A stretch of 64,000 bases of DNA from Myxocyprinus asiaticus (lineage: Eukaryota; Chordata; Actinopteri; Cypriniformes; Catostomidae): positions 13,179,281-13,243,280 of the forward strand of contig NC_059373.1 of NCBI RefSeq assembly GCF_019703515.2, read 5' to 3'. Both the position numbers and the translations under genes were made by a program. Below are positions 52,682-64,000 of this stretch, in pieces. Under the pieces are notes generated by a model. That model worked only from the letters and a program-made list of their open reading frames with translations, searched no databases and had not been told where the DNA came from. Position 1 is the stretch's first letter. Every line of letters starts with the position of its first letter.

Positions 52682-53226
52682 GCATAATTGCCAATGTGGT
52701 CTTATTCTAAATAACATTTTAAGTATTCTCCAGGTGACAGATGGATTTTGACAATGACAGAATCTCTACAAGAGATTTTATATTTGAGGATTTCTCATTC
52801 AAAGCATTTAACGCCGTGCAACATAAGGAATAAAGAATAGAATAAAATAAAATAAAATATAGGGTTGAATATATAGCTTCTTTATCTATGCATGTTCGGA
52901 ACGAGATTCGTCACAGAGGGACAAAATTATCAAAATATCGAATTTGTACGAAATCATATTATTTGTAGGCAACTTTGTTTAAATTTCAATTCCGTCTCGG
53001 CCTTGTTCCCCCTATGGAACTATGGAAACAAAGAAATGTTCATCGCGGAATGATTATCAATCCTAAATGCAAATGTCACGTCGATCTTTTGGTCACCAAA
53101 TGCGATTTATTCAAAGAAAATTCACCAATCAAACCCCCTAATAAAACCTGAATACTCAATCTTTAGCATTAGAGTCGAAAGAGGTAGTCTCTGGGGGATG
53201 CTAACCTAGGGTCACCCAGCTTGCAG
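52682..53226. other. Intergenic, no gene seen
   Basis: Unique AT-rich sequence leading to the DR5 candidate. It contains no exon. Confidence 0.4.
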
Positions 53227-53243
53227 AGTTCACTGCGAGGTTA
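53227..53243 (+). promoter_or_regulatory. DR5 retinoic-acid-response-like element
   Basis: AGTTCA-CTGCG-AGGTTA is a direct repeat of retinoid receptor half-sites with 5-base spacing. The first half-site is canonical; the second has one change from AGGTCA. A further half-site, GGGTCA, lies about 12 bases before it. It is 4.3 kb upstream of hoxa4a and 3.1 kb 3' of hoxa5a. Mouse Hoxa4 is known to depend on a conserved RARE plus autoregulation. Function here is inferred. Confidence 0.45.
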
Positions 53244-56200
53244 GACCAGAACTCGCGGGATTCACAGCTATTCCATCTTTTGTGCCATTATAAAAGTGGC
53301 ACTGCGCTCTTCCAGAACAGATGACAGCTACGTGTTCTGCTGTAAACTTTTGACCCCAGCTCTCCCTTTAAAGTCTCATTCTCTCTTGCAAACAAACAAT
53401 CACAAATAAAACACATGGAAACAAACACGTCTTCGAGTTCATCCACATCTTTCTTTCATTCTTTCTTTCTTTGTGAACGTCTTCTATATTTTCCATTAAC
53501 TCCAGTGTTGTTAGACCAAACCTATTTATACGTTAAGCAACCTTTATATTTGCAGACAGCTTGGCCTATAGCAATCAGTTTCGTTCAACTGAGATTCATG
53601 CTGCATGCTGATATATTTGTATACCATTTTCATTCAGCTGAGAGTCCCTGCCATTAAAGTTGTATGTGGGAGTTAATATTTTATATTTTCTAGCCTTATA
53701 GGGAAAAGGAGCGCCCATGAGGGTGACACTGAACTTGGCCAAAAGCGAGCTCTGCTGGTGGTTTGCAGCGTGTGCACATTCATCTTCCTGCCGCCGCTGA
53801 CCTCGCGTTGAACCAGTTGCAAAGACATTTTTCTTCAGTCTCTCTCTCCCCCTCATTGTCTATCGAATTCTGTTTATCTCCCACTCGCCTTCACAATTCA
53901 GTTTAAGGATGCGGATATGCCCATTTCCTCAACTCAAGCATGCAAATAATATGAAGAGTCTGCATTAAAAGTTATAATTGTTTTAAAACAATATTACTTT
54001 TCTGTATGGTTACGACAAAAATAGACCTGTGTTGGTAAATTCGGTTTATTATTAAGAAAACCATGATTATTTGTAATCACATTAGCATACTGTAGTTTCG
54101 ATGTAGAGAGCACAATGTTCACAGAGGAAATATTCATCGTTCCTAACTTAAACAAATGATGTCAAAATAGTCTCTGGATTTTAAAAAAATACAAATAAAA
54201 AATAAAAAAATTACCGTAAGTGCGGCTCCACATTCGCAACACTAATGAATTGAATTTAAGTAGACTAGGCTATTACTACAGTCTATTTGTGGGATTCCTA
54301 CCTTTCTCTCAAAAGTTTGAGGTAGGCCTGGCTTGAGACAAATTTGTGCAACAACATCTACTAAATTAAATTTTTCTCATCAGATAAACGTTCACAAATC
54401 GTATTCTTTGAACAGATGCAAAGGGTTGAAATGTTACAGTAGGATGGAAAAAATAACAGTCAAGATGTAATCCCCCTTAGCCTACTACCCATCTGCCGGT
54501 CAAGTAGCCTCCTAACAGTGCAAACCTTCATTAACACAGTGGGAACTGAGCGCATTAGTGTTCTACTCATTATAAGGGTCTGGAGAGACTTATTTAACAG
54601 CAGCACAAGAACGAAACAAACCAACTTAAACTTACCATAAGATGACCCTCGTCCACCCAAGTGAATCCGGTCTGCATGTTTCCAGTCCATAGCAATCTGG
54701 TATGTCACAAACAGTTGTGGAAGCAGTCAAGGAACACCTCTACGGTCTGCAGAGAAAGAGTCAACGAAGCTCCACGTCAGTGCGATTAAACTTTATATGC
54801 GATATAGTGTTGACTCCCCAAAACCATAAAACTGACTTTAATGGCCATCACGTGACTTTTTATGGCCATTGAGCCTATCTGCCGACTCGCTCCGGGTGAT
54901 ATTTACGATCTAATTCATGGACCAACCCTGCTTATTTATCTTACCCACCAATGTCACGGAACAAGAATGGTACAAGGTCTAGTAAAGTTTGAATCTCCAA
55001 ACTCTGTCCAGCTTTCCGGAGAGGAGAAGAGTTCGAGACACTGGGCGTGGACGCACACTCATGTTGAGAGGTTGGCAAGCATAAGTGACACCTTTGCACA
55101 GCGGTTAAAATGGTGATTTGTGCGTCTCATACCTGTTGAACTTCCAGAGACCATACTAGAAACAAACTTTTACAGAAATAAAGACATTGAATCGTGCGGA
55201 ACAAAGTGCTCTGTTTCATCTTGAATTTTAATAACAATTAATTGCATAAGCATTTATATTAAATAATCCCGAAACTGGAGAATCTCGAAAGTGGAGTTGT
55301 TGTTTTTGTTGTTGTTGTTGTTGTTGTTGCTGTTGTTATTTTTACCGATTTGTACATTGCAGTTTTATAAGACTAATTCTCGATCCCATATAATTGTCAA
55401 AAATGTTCATGTGACACATTTAATTATCTACATATACATATATCACTGACATGTAACACTAGGCAAGAAGCAAACATGACAACAATACCTAATATTTAAA
55501 GTAAGAAATTTATTGTCATGACCATTGTATTCACGGTTAGCAATATTGTGTTTTCTGTATCATTCAATTCCAGTTATCATTCAAAATTCACGAGAAGGTA
55601 AAACACATGTTGTCCAACATTTGAAAACGTAAAACAAACTCATATACACATATTCAAGTAGAAACATTAGGCCACGACTCACATATATTCAGAAAAGTCT
55701 GAACTGAACCATTTTAACAATATACACAATAATGACATTACAGCACGGCCCAAATAATTACAACTTTAGACTGACTACAAAATAAAATAAAATCCACTTG
55801 ACATTTGATATCAAACTCAAATAAATACATAATATACAAATGCATATTTACACATCAAAAGACATAAAAACAACAACAAAAATATTTGTTTCGTAAGAGT
55901 CAAAACTAACACTTTTACAAGTTTTCTTTTATGTATCTTTCAGAAACGTCAAGCATTTTTCGTCAAAACGAATTCATTTACACCTTCAGGTGTTTTTTCT
56001 AAGACAGTGAATAGTTCGAAACACAGCAACATTTCATATGAACATTGAGAGGATTTATTTTTATTTATTTATATATTTATTGGTTTTTATTTATTTATTT
56101 ATTTATTTTTGGCCAAATCCGAAACACAGGGTGTTCCCTGTCTCATGACCAATGGCAAGTCTTTGACGAAATGGGAAAAGCCCATAATCTGCATTCCCTC

Positions 56201-56256
56201 TGTTATGTGGAACAAACGCATAAAGGTAAGGAAATATGAGCGCACGCACGCACGCA

Positions 56257-56290
<34 letters not shown>

Positions 56291-56336
56291 AGCACTAACA
56301 TATATTTTAATGCACACATTCAGTATGCACACATTC
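53244..56336. other. Intergenic, 3' of hoxa5a
   Basis: No coding exon. CACGTGAC on the plus strand lies at 54849-54856. A TTG repeat is at about 55296-55336 and a CA repeat at 56256-56290. Multiple minus-strand AATAAA hexamers at 56053-56108 could terminate the hoxa5a transcript. Confidence 0.45.
56256..56290. repeat. CA microsatellite just 3' of hoxa5a
   Basis: A pure CA run after several CGCA units. It lies within the likely 3' UTR, about 50 bases past the stop codon. Confidence 0.9.
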
Positions 56337-57712
56337 TCAGGGTCGGTATCCGGCAGCAGCAGCTGCCATACTCATGCTCTTAAATTTGTTGTCCTTTTTC
56401 CATTTCATTCTGCGGTTTTGAAACCATATTTTGATTTGTCTCTCAGATAGACAGAGCGTGTGTGCAATCTCAATTCGTCGGCGACGTGTCAGGTACCGGT
56501 TGAAGTGGAACTCCTTTTCAAGCTCAAGTGTCTGGTAACGTGTGTAGGCTGTCCTCGCCCTTTTCCCCTCTGGTCCGGCCAAACTGTCTGTTATAAAATA
56601 AAAAATAAAGTTAAAAAAAGTTTGATATTGTCAGATTTATAGTATAATGTAGGATCCAACAATATAAACTAAATAGTGCAGAAGAAAAACAAAACAAATA
56701 AAATGTCATGCATAAACCTCAAAAGGATGCCACGCTTAAGGACAGAAAGCACAAATTTCATTCGGTTAAATTCTCTAAATTAACTTAAAATCTGTGTATT
56801 TAATGAATTTATAAGCATAACCAATCCTTAATGGATAAATAGGATAGTAGATGATTAAAAATACAATAAGTTTACATAATTTTACAAAAATACAATCTTT
56901 TTTTGTATTATTTTTACCCGTGACACATGGAATTAGTCAACTATGACAGTAAGTTAGAGGTGGCCCACTTCGACATAACAGACCAAATAGTCGATAAAAC
57001 CCAAATTAACTAACTGTATTTGCATAAGACATCCCCAAATTATTTTGTGGCATTTAAAAGGTACAGAGGTAACTCACACATTACTTCAACAATCAGATTA
57101 ATATAAAATATTATTAATAATAATAGAAAAGAGCAGAAGTGCATGTTTGCCGTGTTTACCATGACTTATATGAAGTTTTCGCATCCATGGATAAATCTGT
57201 GGCTGCGACGTGTCGGAAACATTCTGTAAGGTCTGCGCACTTCCCGCTGGCTTTTCTTCCTCCAAGGTGCTGGACGCTTTAGAAATATCCTCGGGACCGA
57301 GAAAAGCCCCGACACTGTTGGTCGCAGAGCCACTGGTGTTCGGTAGTGAGGTTTTCAGGGCGCGATGTGGGGACTTGCTGACAGGAGAATTGGCTAAGGA
57401 CGAGCAAGGGAGAGGGTCAGTGGAAAGCGATTGTGACTCAACGCTGCTCGCAGTAACCGTTTGATTGTATCGGACAGGCGTCGCAGTTGGACTGTCTGTG
57501 TAGTTTTGAGCTCGCTCACCAGATGAGAGAAAGTGTCCGGCGGTAGATCGCCCGGTGCTGAGATCCATTCCATTGTAGCCATACCTATCCGAATGCATGC
57601 CCGTAGAATCTCTGTATTGGCCACTTGAGCTGTGATCTTCATAGTTATGTAAGGGGTAGTCCGCGCCATTTGGATAGCGATCGCAGAATGAGTTCATAAA
57701 ATAAGAGCTCAT
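56337..57712 (-). CDS. hoxa5a: Hoxa5a homeobox transcription factor (two exons)
   Basis: Exons are join(57712-57160, 56587-56337), 267 residues (human HOXA5 270). It starts [20 protein letters not shown], as in HOXA5. The donor is CATG/GTAAAC, the 572-bp intron ends ATAACAG, and the join reads [35 protein letters not shown], near the N-terminus, is a HoxA5 signature. Hexapeptide [13 protein letters not shown] is at about 172-184. The homeodomain is about 192-251, with [39 protein letters not shown] and [13 protein letters not shown]. The C-terminus [13 protein letters not shown] parallels the human SMSMAAAGGAFRP. It is a nuclear regulator of cervical to anterior thoracic level identity. Both exons are intact. 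Confidence 0.96.
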
Positions 57713-57919
57713 TGGTTGACAATAATTAGCTTATAATTATTTTAATTACTATAACTACTGTTGTGGAGAGAACAATACCGTGTGTGTTTGATTTGTTTCT
57801 CTTGATGGTTTTGAGCTTCTATTGCACCCTTGCACAATTTATGTTGAATTATGGAAATGAGTGAGACACAGACTTAATGCTCCCTTACGTAGGCTCCCAG
57901 ATATGGGGTACGGCTAATA

Positions 57920-57927
57920 GTCACGTG
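57920..57927 (-). promoter_or_regulatory. E-box octamer GTCACGTG upstream of hoxa5a
   Basis: CACGTG at 57922-57927 lies 210 bases upstream of the start codon, in the same orientation as at the other three genes. No CCAAT box was seen next to it. Confidence 0.5.
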
Positions 57928-58394
57928 TTTTTGTTGACCAGTCGTAAATCCTGTTCTGTGACCTCCAGCGGTAAACTCACGCGCAAGCAGGAAATCAGGG
58001 TGGAATTGTTTGGAGACGGGAGCGCGCAACTAGAGTTTCACCGAACTAGCTGTTGTAGGCTCTGTTAAAGATTGTGGCCGCGCGCCACCCTCTGGTTAAA
58101 GGCAGGACTCCCCTAAGTATCAAACTCGAAGCGTGCGTGCGACGAGGTCATTCAGAGGGTAACGACTCTGCAGTAGAAAAATTATGTCTGCCGAAACAAT
58201 GCTTCGTGACCTGCACACAAAACACGCACACCAATGTCCAATGGATTCAGTAAATTGAAAGACACAAGTATCTGGTTTTCAAAAACGGTCGTCAACAATT
58301 ATATAAAAATCAAATACAAAGGATATCAAGGATGTCCTCTGAATGTCGATTATGGGTTGCCAATTCAAAATTCTGAGAAGACCGTGAAATCGAG
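57928..58394. other. hoxa5a upstream region
   Basis: GC content is higher at 57930-58160, consistent with a promoter-proximal region. No coding exon of hoxa6 or hoxa7 was found here or further upstream. Confidence 0.45.
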
Positions 58395-59607
58395 CAAACC
58401 CAATTTTATATAGGCCTATGTTTTAATGACATTCTTAATCCAATATTTGGTAGTATTAAATAGTAGCCTAATATTATTGTATTTTAAAAGAAACGATTCA
58501 GGGAGCTATCTGCCACTTTAAAAACTAGGGCTGGGTTTCCTGATAGCGTTGCAATTTACGCTTTAAAGATCACATAAACTAACGCTGTATGCCTACCTTG
58601 TTTTATGATGGAGGAAAGCCTTTTTCCCAAGCCAAAGTGCTATATCGCTTGTTATCATGTAGAAATTAAGTGCATCGTTATGGGAGCTGTCAGGTCCAAC
58701 GGTCGAAGCTTTCGCCAAAATGTCCAGGAATTTGTCAAGTCATTGTTATTTGTATAGTAGGCCTATAGTGCTTTGTGCTTTCCACAATGCACACCGTATC
58801 AACAGATTTACATGAGGTCATGCCTTAATGTCTTAATGCCCCCAGTGAACAACTTTTTAGAAAATTATGCCTGAATGTATTTAAGCCCGCAGTGAGCAGG
58901 CCAACTCGATTGTGGCAAGGAAAAAAAATCATAAGATGTTTGTTGGTGGAGAGAAAAATCCTTGAGAGAAATTAGAGTCAATAGGAGAGCCCACCTCCTC
59001 TGGCTTTAGAACAATATAAGCCAATATTATGTATCTATATAGTATTTAATGCTAATACATCTCTGTACATCTTTTTTTTTTTCTTCCAATAATTAAGGGA
59101 ATCCAAGGCAACGTTTAAAACTGTAATAATAATGATTAAATTCAATTATATGAATAATGATAAAGAGTCTTTGTATTCGATCCAAAATTGACTGCAGGCA
59201 GATGTCTCCCCTGCAAACGAAAATAGTGCGAAAATACCGTCAAACATCGAAATTGCATGCAATCTTGTTTATGCGCTTAACGTTATGAAATATTACTGAA
59301 ATTATTAAAAGAAATAACGATGGCATTGGTGAAACAGCAAACCCAATTTTATATAGGCCTATGTTTCGATGACATTCTTAATCCAAAATCTGGTAGGATT
59401 AAATAGTAGCCTAATATTATTGAATAATGATAAAGAGTCTTCGTATTCCATCCACAATTGACTGCAGGCAGATGTCTCCTCTCTACACGAAAATAGTGCG
59501 AAAATACTGTCAAACATCGAAATTGCGTGAAGTCTTGTTTATGCGCTTAACGTTATGAAATATTACTGAATTTATTAAAATAAATAACGATGGCATTGGT
59601 GAGACAG
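58395..59607. repeat. Imperfect tandem duplication, second unit shortened
   Basis: Block A (58397-58480, starting AACCCAATTTTATATAGGCC) recurs at 59340-59425. Block B (59157-59334, with GACTGCAGGCAGATGTCTCC) recurs at 59428-59605. In the second unit A and B are contiguous; in the first they are about 670 bases apart. The simplest reading is a tandem duplication of about 940 bp followed by an internal deletion in one unit. Confidence 0.8.
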
Positions 59608-60125
59608 AGTTTCACATAATGATGTGCAACCTGATTGAGAGTAATGAAAGTGGACTAAGAAAATGTTTATCATGTGATTGCACGCGATGTAAATCATACT
59701 TAGCCAATAGGTTTTGCTTCTCTCCTATGACTTAAAACTTAACAGATGCACACAGAAGAAGACTGCTTTGACGAACATCAGCGCTGTATTGAACTACTCC
59801 AAAAGGCTGTCAATACAGAGTGCCAGTTCGTATTCATAGATCACCTGGTTAGAGGTTTAAGTCCTGTGGACTTGTAGCCAATTGCCCTTATCCAACTTAC
59901 AATTTGTGACTGCCATATGTATAGGCTCCCAGACCAGAACGTGCCATTGGAGGAAGGAACAAGCGGAGGAAGATAGAGAGAGGAGCGTTCATTAGCGCAC
60001 TCTCACTCCAATCTCCTTTGTTAAGATATTTTGTTTAATAATGTAATTAGGCATATTTATTTAGGTTTACACCTATTGCAGGGTCACGCAGCCTATTGTA
60101 TTATTTAGGCCCATTTAAATTACTT
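58527..60125. mobile_element. Diverged copy of the 61771 element family
   Basis: It starts with GCTGGGTTTCC like the copy at 61774. Matching blocks follow in the same order: TTTTATGAT then TTTCCCAA, GGGAGCTGTC, ATGTCCAGGA, an AACAGATGCACAC block and a final CAATCTCCTTTGTTAA block near 60010. It is disturbed by the tandem duplication. Divergence between copies is high, so both are old. Confidence 0.45.
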
Positions 60126-60140
60126 ATACAGGGTGATGTA

Positions 60141-61748
60141 CAGTTGAAGTCAGATGTTTACATACACCTTAGACAAATACATTTAAACACAGTTTTTCAC
60201 AATTCCTGACATTTAATCATAGATAACTTCCCTGTCTTAGGTCAGTTAGCATCACTACTTTATTTTAAGAAAGTGAAATGTCAGAATAATAGTAGAGAAA
60301 ATTATTTGTTTCAGCTTTTATTTCTTTCATCACATTCCCAGTGGGTCAGAAGTTTACATACACTTTGTTAGTATTTGGTAGCATTGCCTTTAATTTGTTT
60401 AACTTGGGTCAAACATTTTGGGTAGCCTCTCACAAGCTTCTCACAAGAAGTTGCTGGAATTTTGGCCCATTCCTCCACAGAACTGGTGTAACTGAGTCAG
60501 GTTTGTAGGCCTCCTTGCTTGCACATGCTTTTTCAGTTCTGCCCACAAATTTTCTATCAGATTGAGGTCAGGGCTTTGTGATGGCCACACCAGTACCTTG
60601 ACTTTGTTGTCCTTAAGCCATGTTTCCACAACTTTGGAGGTATGCTTGGGGTCATTATCCATTTGGAAGACCCATTCGCGAGCTTTAACTTCCTGGCTGA
60701 TGTCTTGAGATGTTGCTACAATATATCCACATTATTTTCCTTCCTCATGATGCCATCTATTTTGTGAAGTGCACCAGTCCCTCCTGCAGCAAAGCACCCC
60801 CACAACATGATGCTGCTTCATGGTTGGGATGGTGTTCTTCAGCTTGCAAGCCTCACCCTTTTTCCTCCAAACATAACAATGGTCATTATGGCCAAACAGT
60901 TCAATTTTTGTTTCATTAGACCAGAGGACAATTCTCCAAAAAGTAAGATTTTTGTCCCCATGTGCACATGCAAACTGTAGTCTGGCTTTTTTATAGCGGT
61001 TTTGGACCAGTGGCTTCTTCCTTGCTGAGCAGCCTTTCAGGTTATGTCGATATAGGACTCGTTTTACTGTGGATATAGATACTTGTCTACCGGTTTCCTC
61101 CAACATCTTCACAAGGTCCTTTGCTGTTCATCTGGGATTGATTTGCACTTTTCACACCAAACTATGTTCATCTCTAGGAGACAGAATGCATCTCTTTCCT
61201 GAGAGGTATGATGGCTGTGTGGTCCCATGGTGTTTATACTTGCGTACTATTGTTTGTACAGATGAACGTGATACCTTCAGGTGTTTGGAAATTGCTCCCA
61301 AGGATGAACCAGACTTGTGGAGGTCCACAATTTTTTTTTTGGCTGATTTTTTATTTTTATTTTCACATGATGTCAAACAAAGCGGCACTGAGTTTGTAGG
61401 TAGGCCTTAAAATACATCCAAAGGGACACCTCCAATTCAGTACACCTCCTATCAGAAGCTAATTGGCTAATTGTCTAAAGGCTTGACATAATTTTATGGA
61501 ATTTTTCAAGCTGCTTAAAGGCAGAGTTAACTTAGTGTATGTAAACTTCTGACCCACTGGAATTGTGATATAGTCAATTAAAAATGAAACAATCTGTCTG
61601 TAAACAATTGTTGGAAAAATTACATTTATTGTTATACAAAGCAGATGTCATAAACGACTATAGTTTGTTAATATTAAATCTGTGGAGTGGTTAAAAAATT
61701 CATTTTAATGACTTCAACCAAGTGTATGTAAACTTCTGACTTAAACTG
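60141..61748 (-). mobile_element. IR/DR Tc1 transposon (Sleeping Beauty-related), inactive
   Basis: The element is 1608 bp and flanked by TA (60139-60140 and 61749-61750). Outer ends start CAGTTGAAGTCAGATGTTTAC. Inner repeats, near 60338 and 61535, read CCAGTGGGTCAGAAGTTTAC and its inverse, giving the IR/DR arrangement. The transposase is on the minus strand, broken into frames. The N-terminal helix-turn-helix segment (SGSSLGAISKHLKVSRSSVQ, 61388-61152) is followed by the first catalytic segment (RIVLWSNETKIELFG, near 60920). Then comes [20 protein letters not shown] with [15 protein letters not shown] (60662-60441). The length is that of a full element, but frameshifts and stops prevent a product. 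Confidence 0.9.
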
Positions 61749-61770
61749 TATGTCTTCTTGTTATATCACT

Positions 61771-63495
61771 ATGAGCTGGGTTTCCCAATAACATTGCAAC
61801 TTAAACTTTACGATCATCTTAATTAACGTCGCTCCTTATTTTATGATTGAGTAATGCCTGTTTCCCAAACCAGTGCGTAGATTGCTCGTTATAAAGTAGA
61901 ACTTAAGTGCTTCGTTACGGGAGCTGTCCGGCAAAAGGTGCTGATCACTTCGGCCAATATGTCCAGGAGCTTATCATTTTTCAACATGAAAATAATGTGA
62001 GAATACTTACAAACATGGAAGTTGTTTGTAACCTGGGCGCCAAACATTATTATATATCACTTGCATTCTTAAAAGCAATTTAAAGAATAATGATTGCTTT
62101 GGTAAGATGGGGTTTCAGATGTATTGATGCTCAATTTATAGAGATCAATGACAGTGAGGCAAGAAATGTATGTAATGCACACGATGTGTCCATCACAATG
62201 AGTGGCTCTCATGTAGCCCTTTGTTTCTTTGGCTGGAAACTGAACAGATGCACACTGAACAGGATTAAAATGACGGGCATCAGAATTGTACTACCCATAA
62301 ACCTATCTATTCTAAATATTAATAGATCATGGTTAGAGTTCTAACTGTGTACTTGTAGCCTTACTGCCATTATACAGCATGCAATTTTTGTCTGCCTTGT
62401 AAACTTTGAACCAACCACTGGATGGAGGAAAAAGAAGAGGAGGAGGAAGAGAGAGAGAGGTAATCGCTCATTGCACATTATCGCTATAATCTCCTTTGTT
62501 AACCATCTTTTAATTATTTATTTAGACCTATTTATTTAAGTTTTAAACTGCAGGGCATTACATACATGTTTCTTCTTTAAAAATCTTTTTAATAAGAACA
62601 TACAATTTTCTATTGCTTTTATGCTTATCAAAGAGGGCCAATAAAACTTTATCCTACTGTATTATGTGACACGTAAATCTTTAGACCTTTCATGCTGCAA
62701 ATGCAGACTGCGGAGTCTGCCTATTGATTTTAATGCGATTTTACCAAATTCTTTCTAGCAAGTCAGTCCACTGTCAACCATATTTGGAATGCTCTCAGGA
62801 GGTTATTTCCAGTCATGTCAGTGCAGCTCCTATCTACTTGAGTGGAGAAAGACCGAAATCTCAAAAACGTTTGGTCAAGATCACGATCAAAGAACATATT
62901 TTAAATGAGCAGTAAAATCTGACAAAACTATAAAACCATAAATTGTGTTTCTTTACCTTATATTACACTAAAAAACTCAATTTTCTCAGCTTGTATAGCT
63001 AATGCACATGTGCATTCTCGAATTGATTGACAAGGGATGTCTTTATCTAAAAGATGATTGGCTCTTTTACCTGTAAGGTGGGACTTCCTTTTTACATCCG
63101 TTGACCGTTGGGCATTAGAGTTTCTTGATTGGGCGTTCCAATTTCTCCCATTCATTTTAATAGAAGAGACCCATCCCTGCTAAATAATCTCTGATTTTAC
63201 TCAACACTTTTTTTTAATCGCCTGAAACAGTGTATGGCTTTCCAACGATCAAAATATATTAATAAAATGTATTAAATGTCCCTTTGTACCTGATAAATTG
63301 TGAAAGATGTGAGAAAAATACTTTTAAGTTGCACTTAATGGACTTAAGAGCAGTACAAAGCTCTCCTTAACTTACAAATGGTTTTACATACTACTTAGAT
63401 AACGATGCATTTGGGAAACACGCTGTAGAGATTAAGTACTATTTAAGTGCTACTAATGTTCTACTTAGTGCTTTGGGAAAACCAGCACTATATAA
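61771..63495. mobile_element. Non-autonomous DNA element with GCTGGGTTTCCC ends
   Basis: The left end starts GCTGGGTTTCCCAATAAC near 61774. The right end, near 63490, reads TGCTTTGGGAAAACCAGC, its imperfect inverse. Further inside, ACTTAAGTGC and AAGTGCTACTAATGTTCTACTTA motifs are also inverted. No transposase is seen. It is related to the copy at 58527. Confidence 0.5.
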
Positions 63496-64000
63496 TTATA
63501 TTCCATTTAAATATAAACAAAATTGATTGAATACAATTGCATAAAGACTCTACATTAACTGTATTAACAGGATACAGGTTACCCCAAGCCACCAGGGGGC
63601 CCCACAAAGCAAGGTCGCTGTTTTTTTTAGCCTATTTATTTTTAAAATATACTTAAAGCTGCAAGAAAGACTCAGGCAGCTGTTATGGCTCAAATAGAAA
63701 GTTATAGGTCGCTCTCCTGTGACCCAAGAGGGAAGGGAGAATGTAACTGCAAGGAGAGAGTTGTATCTAGATGTGACAGGCATGTGCTTCATAAAGCTCA
63801 CCTACAACAGGAATGTGATTGTTCCGGATTAATCTGGAATTTTGTTTTTTCCAACCTAAAATGTGACCCACGTGAATTGTGTAAATCCATTAAAAAAATA
63901 AAATGTAGGAGGTTTTCATATTTGGAGTGACTATTTGCACCCCAATGTAAATAGCATCAGCCACACAGAGCAGCTATTTGCACCCCAATAGTCACAGGAA
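63496..64000. other. Gene-less end of window
   Basis: No exon. The last 80 bases contain two copies of CTATTTGCACCCCAAT (near 63928 and 63973), a direct repeat probably belonging to a mobile element that continues outside the window. Confidence 0.45.

Overview
The window holds the 3' half of a teleost hoxAa cluster, entirely on the minus strand. Four intact two-exon Hox genes (hoxa1a, hoxa3a, hoxa4a, hoxa5a) lie in colinear order. A decayed hoxa2a sits between hoxa1a and hoxa3a. Paralogue identity comes from hexapeptides, homeodomains and N- and C-terminal sequence that I recognise from HOXA1, A2, A3, A4 and A5. Losing functional hoxa2a while keeping these four matches the zebrafish hoxAa cluster; pufferfish and medaka keep hoxa2a. 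Together with the repeats (palindromic DNA elements, Tc1 and IR/DR Tc1 copies, hAT elements, an L1-like LINE), this suggests a cyprinid or close otophysan. The species cannot be named from sequence alone.

Layout. Positions 1-26400 are a gene-poor 3' flank packed with transposons. The most striking part is a nest of insertions between 1026 and 9503, with target-site duplications at several levels. It contains remnants of a multicopy fish gene and an L1-like fragment split by a Tc1 copy. Positions 26496-57712 are the Hox cluster proper: hoxa1a (26496-27693), hoxa2a pseudogene (about 31150-32596), hoxa3a (35561-37803), hoxa4a (47696-48884) and hoxa5a (56337-57712). Intergenic regions here are mostly unique, AT-rich sequence with microsatellites and few mobile elements. 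Positions 57713-64000 lie 5' of hoxa5a. No hoxa6 or hoxa7 is seen. The interval holds an imperfect tandem duplication, an IR/DR Tc1 copy and a further DNA-element family.

How the genes work together. Hox proteins are nuclear TALE-dependent transcription factors that pattern the hindbrain, pharyngeal arches and anterior trunk in overlapping domains. All four intact genes keep the W-containing PBX-binding hexapeptide in exon 1 and a complete 60-residue homeodomain in exon 2. The two exons join in the same phase (after codon position 1) in every gene.

Main discoveries: (1) a hoxa2a pseudogene with both splice sites still readable but several frameshifts and a damaged homeobox; (2) the octamer GTCACGTG, in the same orientation, 80-210 bases upstream of the start codon of all four intact genes and not seen upstream of the pseudogene; (3) the multi-level transposon nest; (4) a DR5 retinoic-acid-type repeat upstream of hoxa4a; (5) candidate distal 5' exons of hoxa3a; (6) several long foldback structures.
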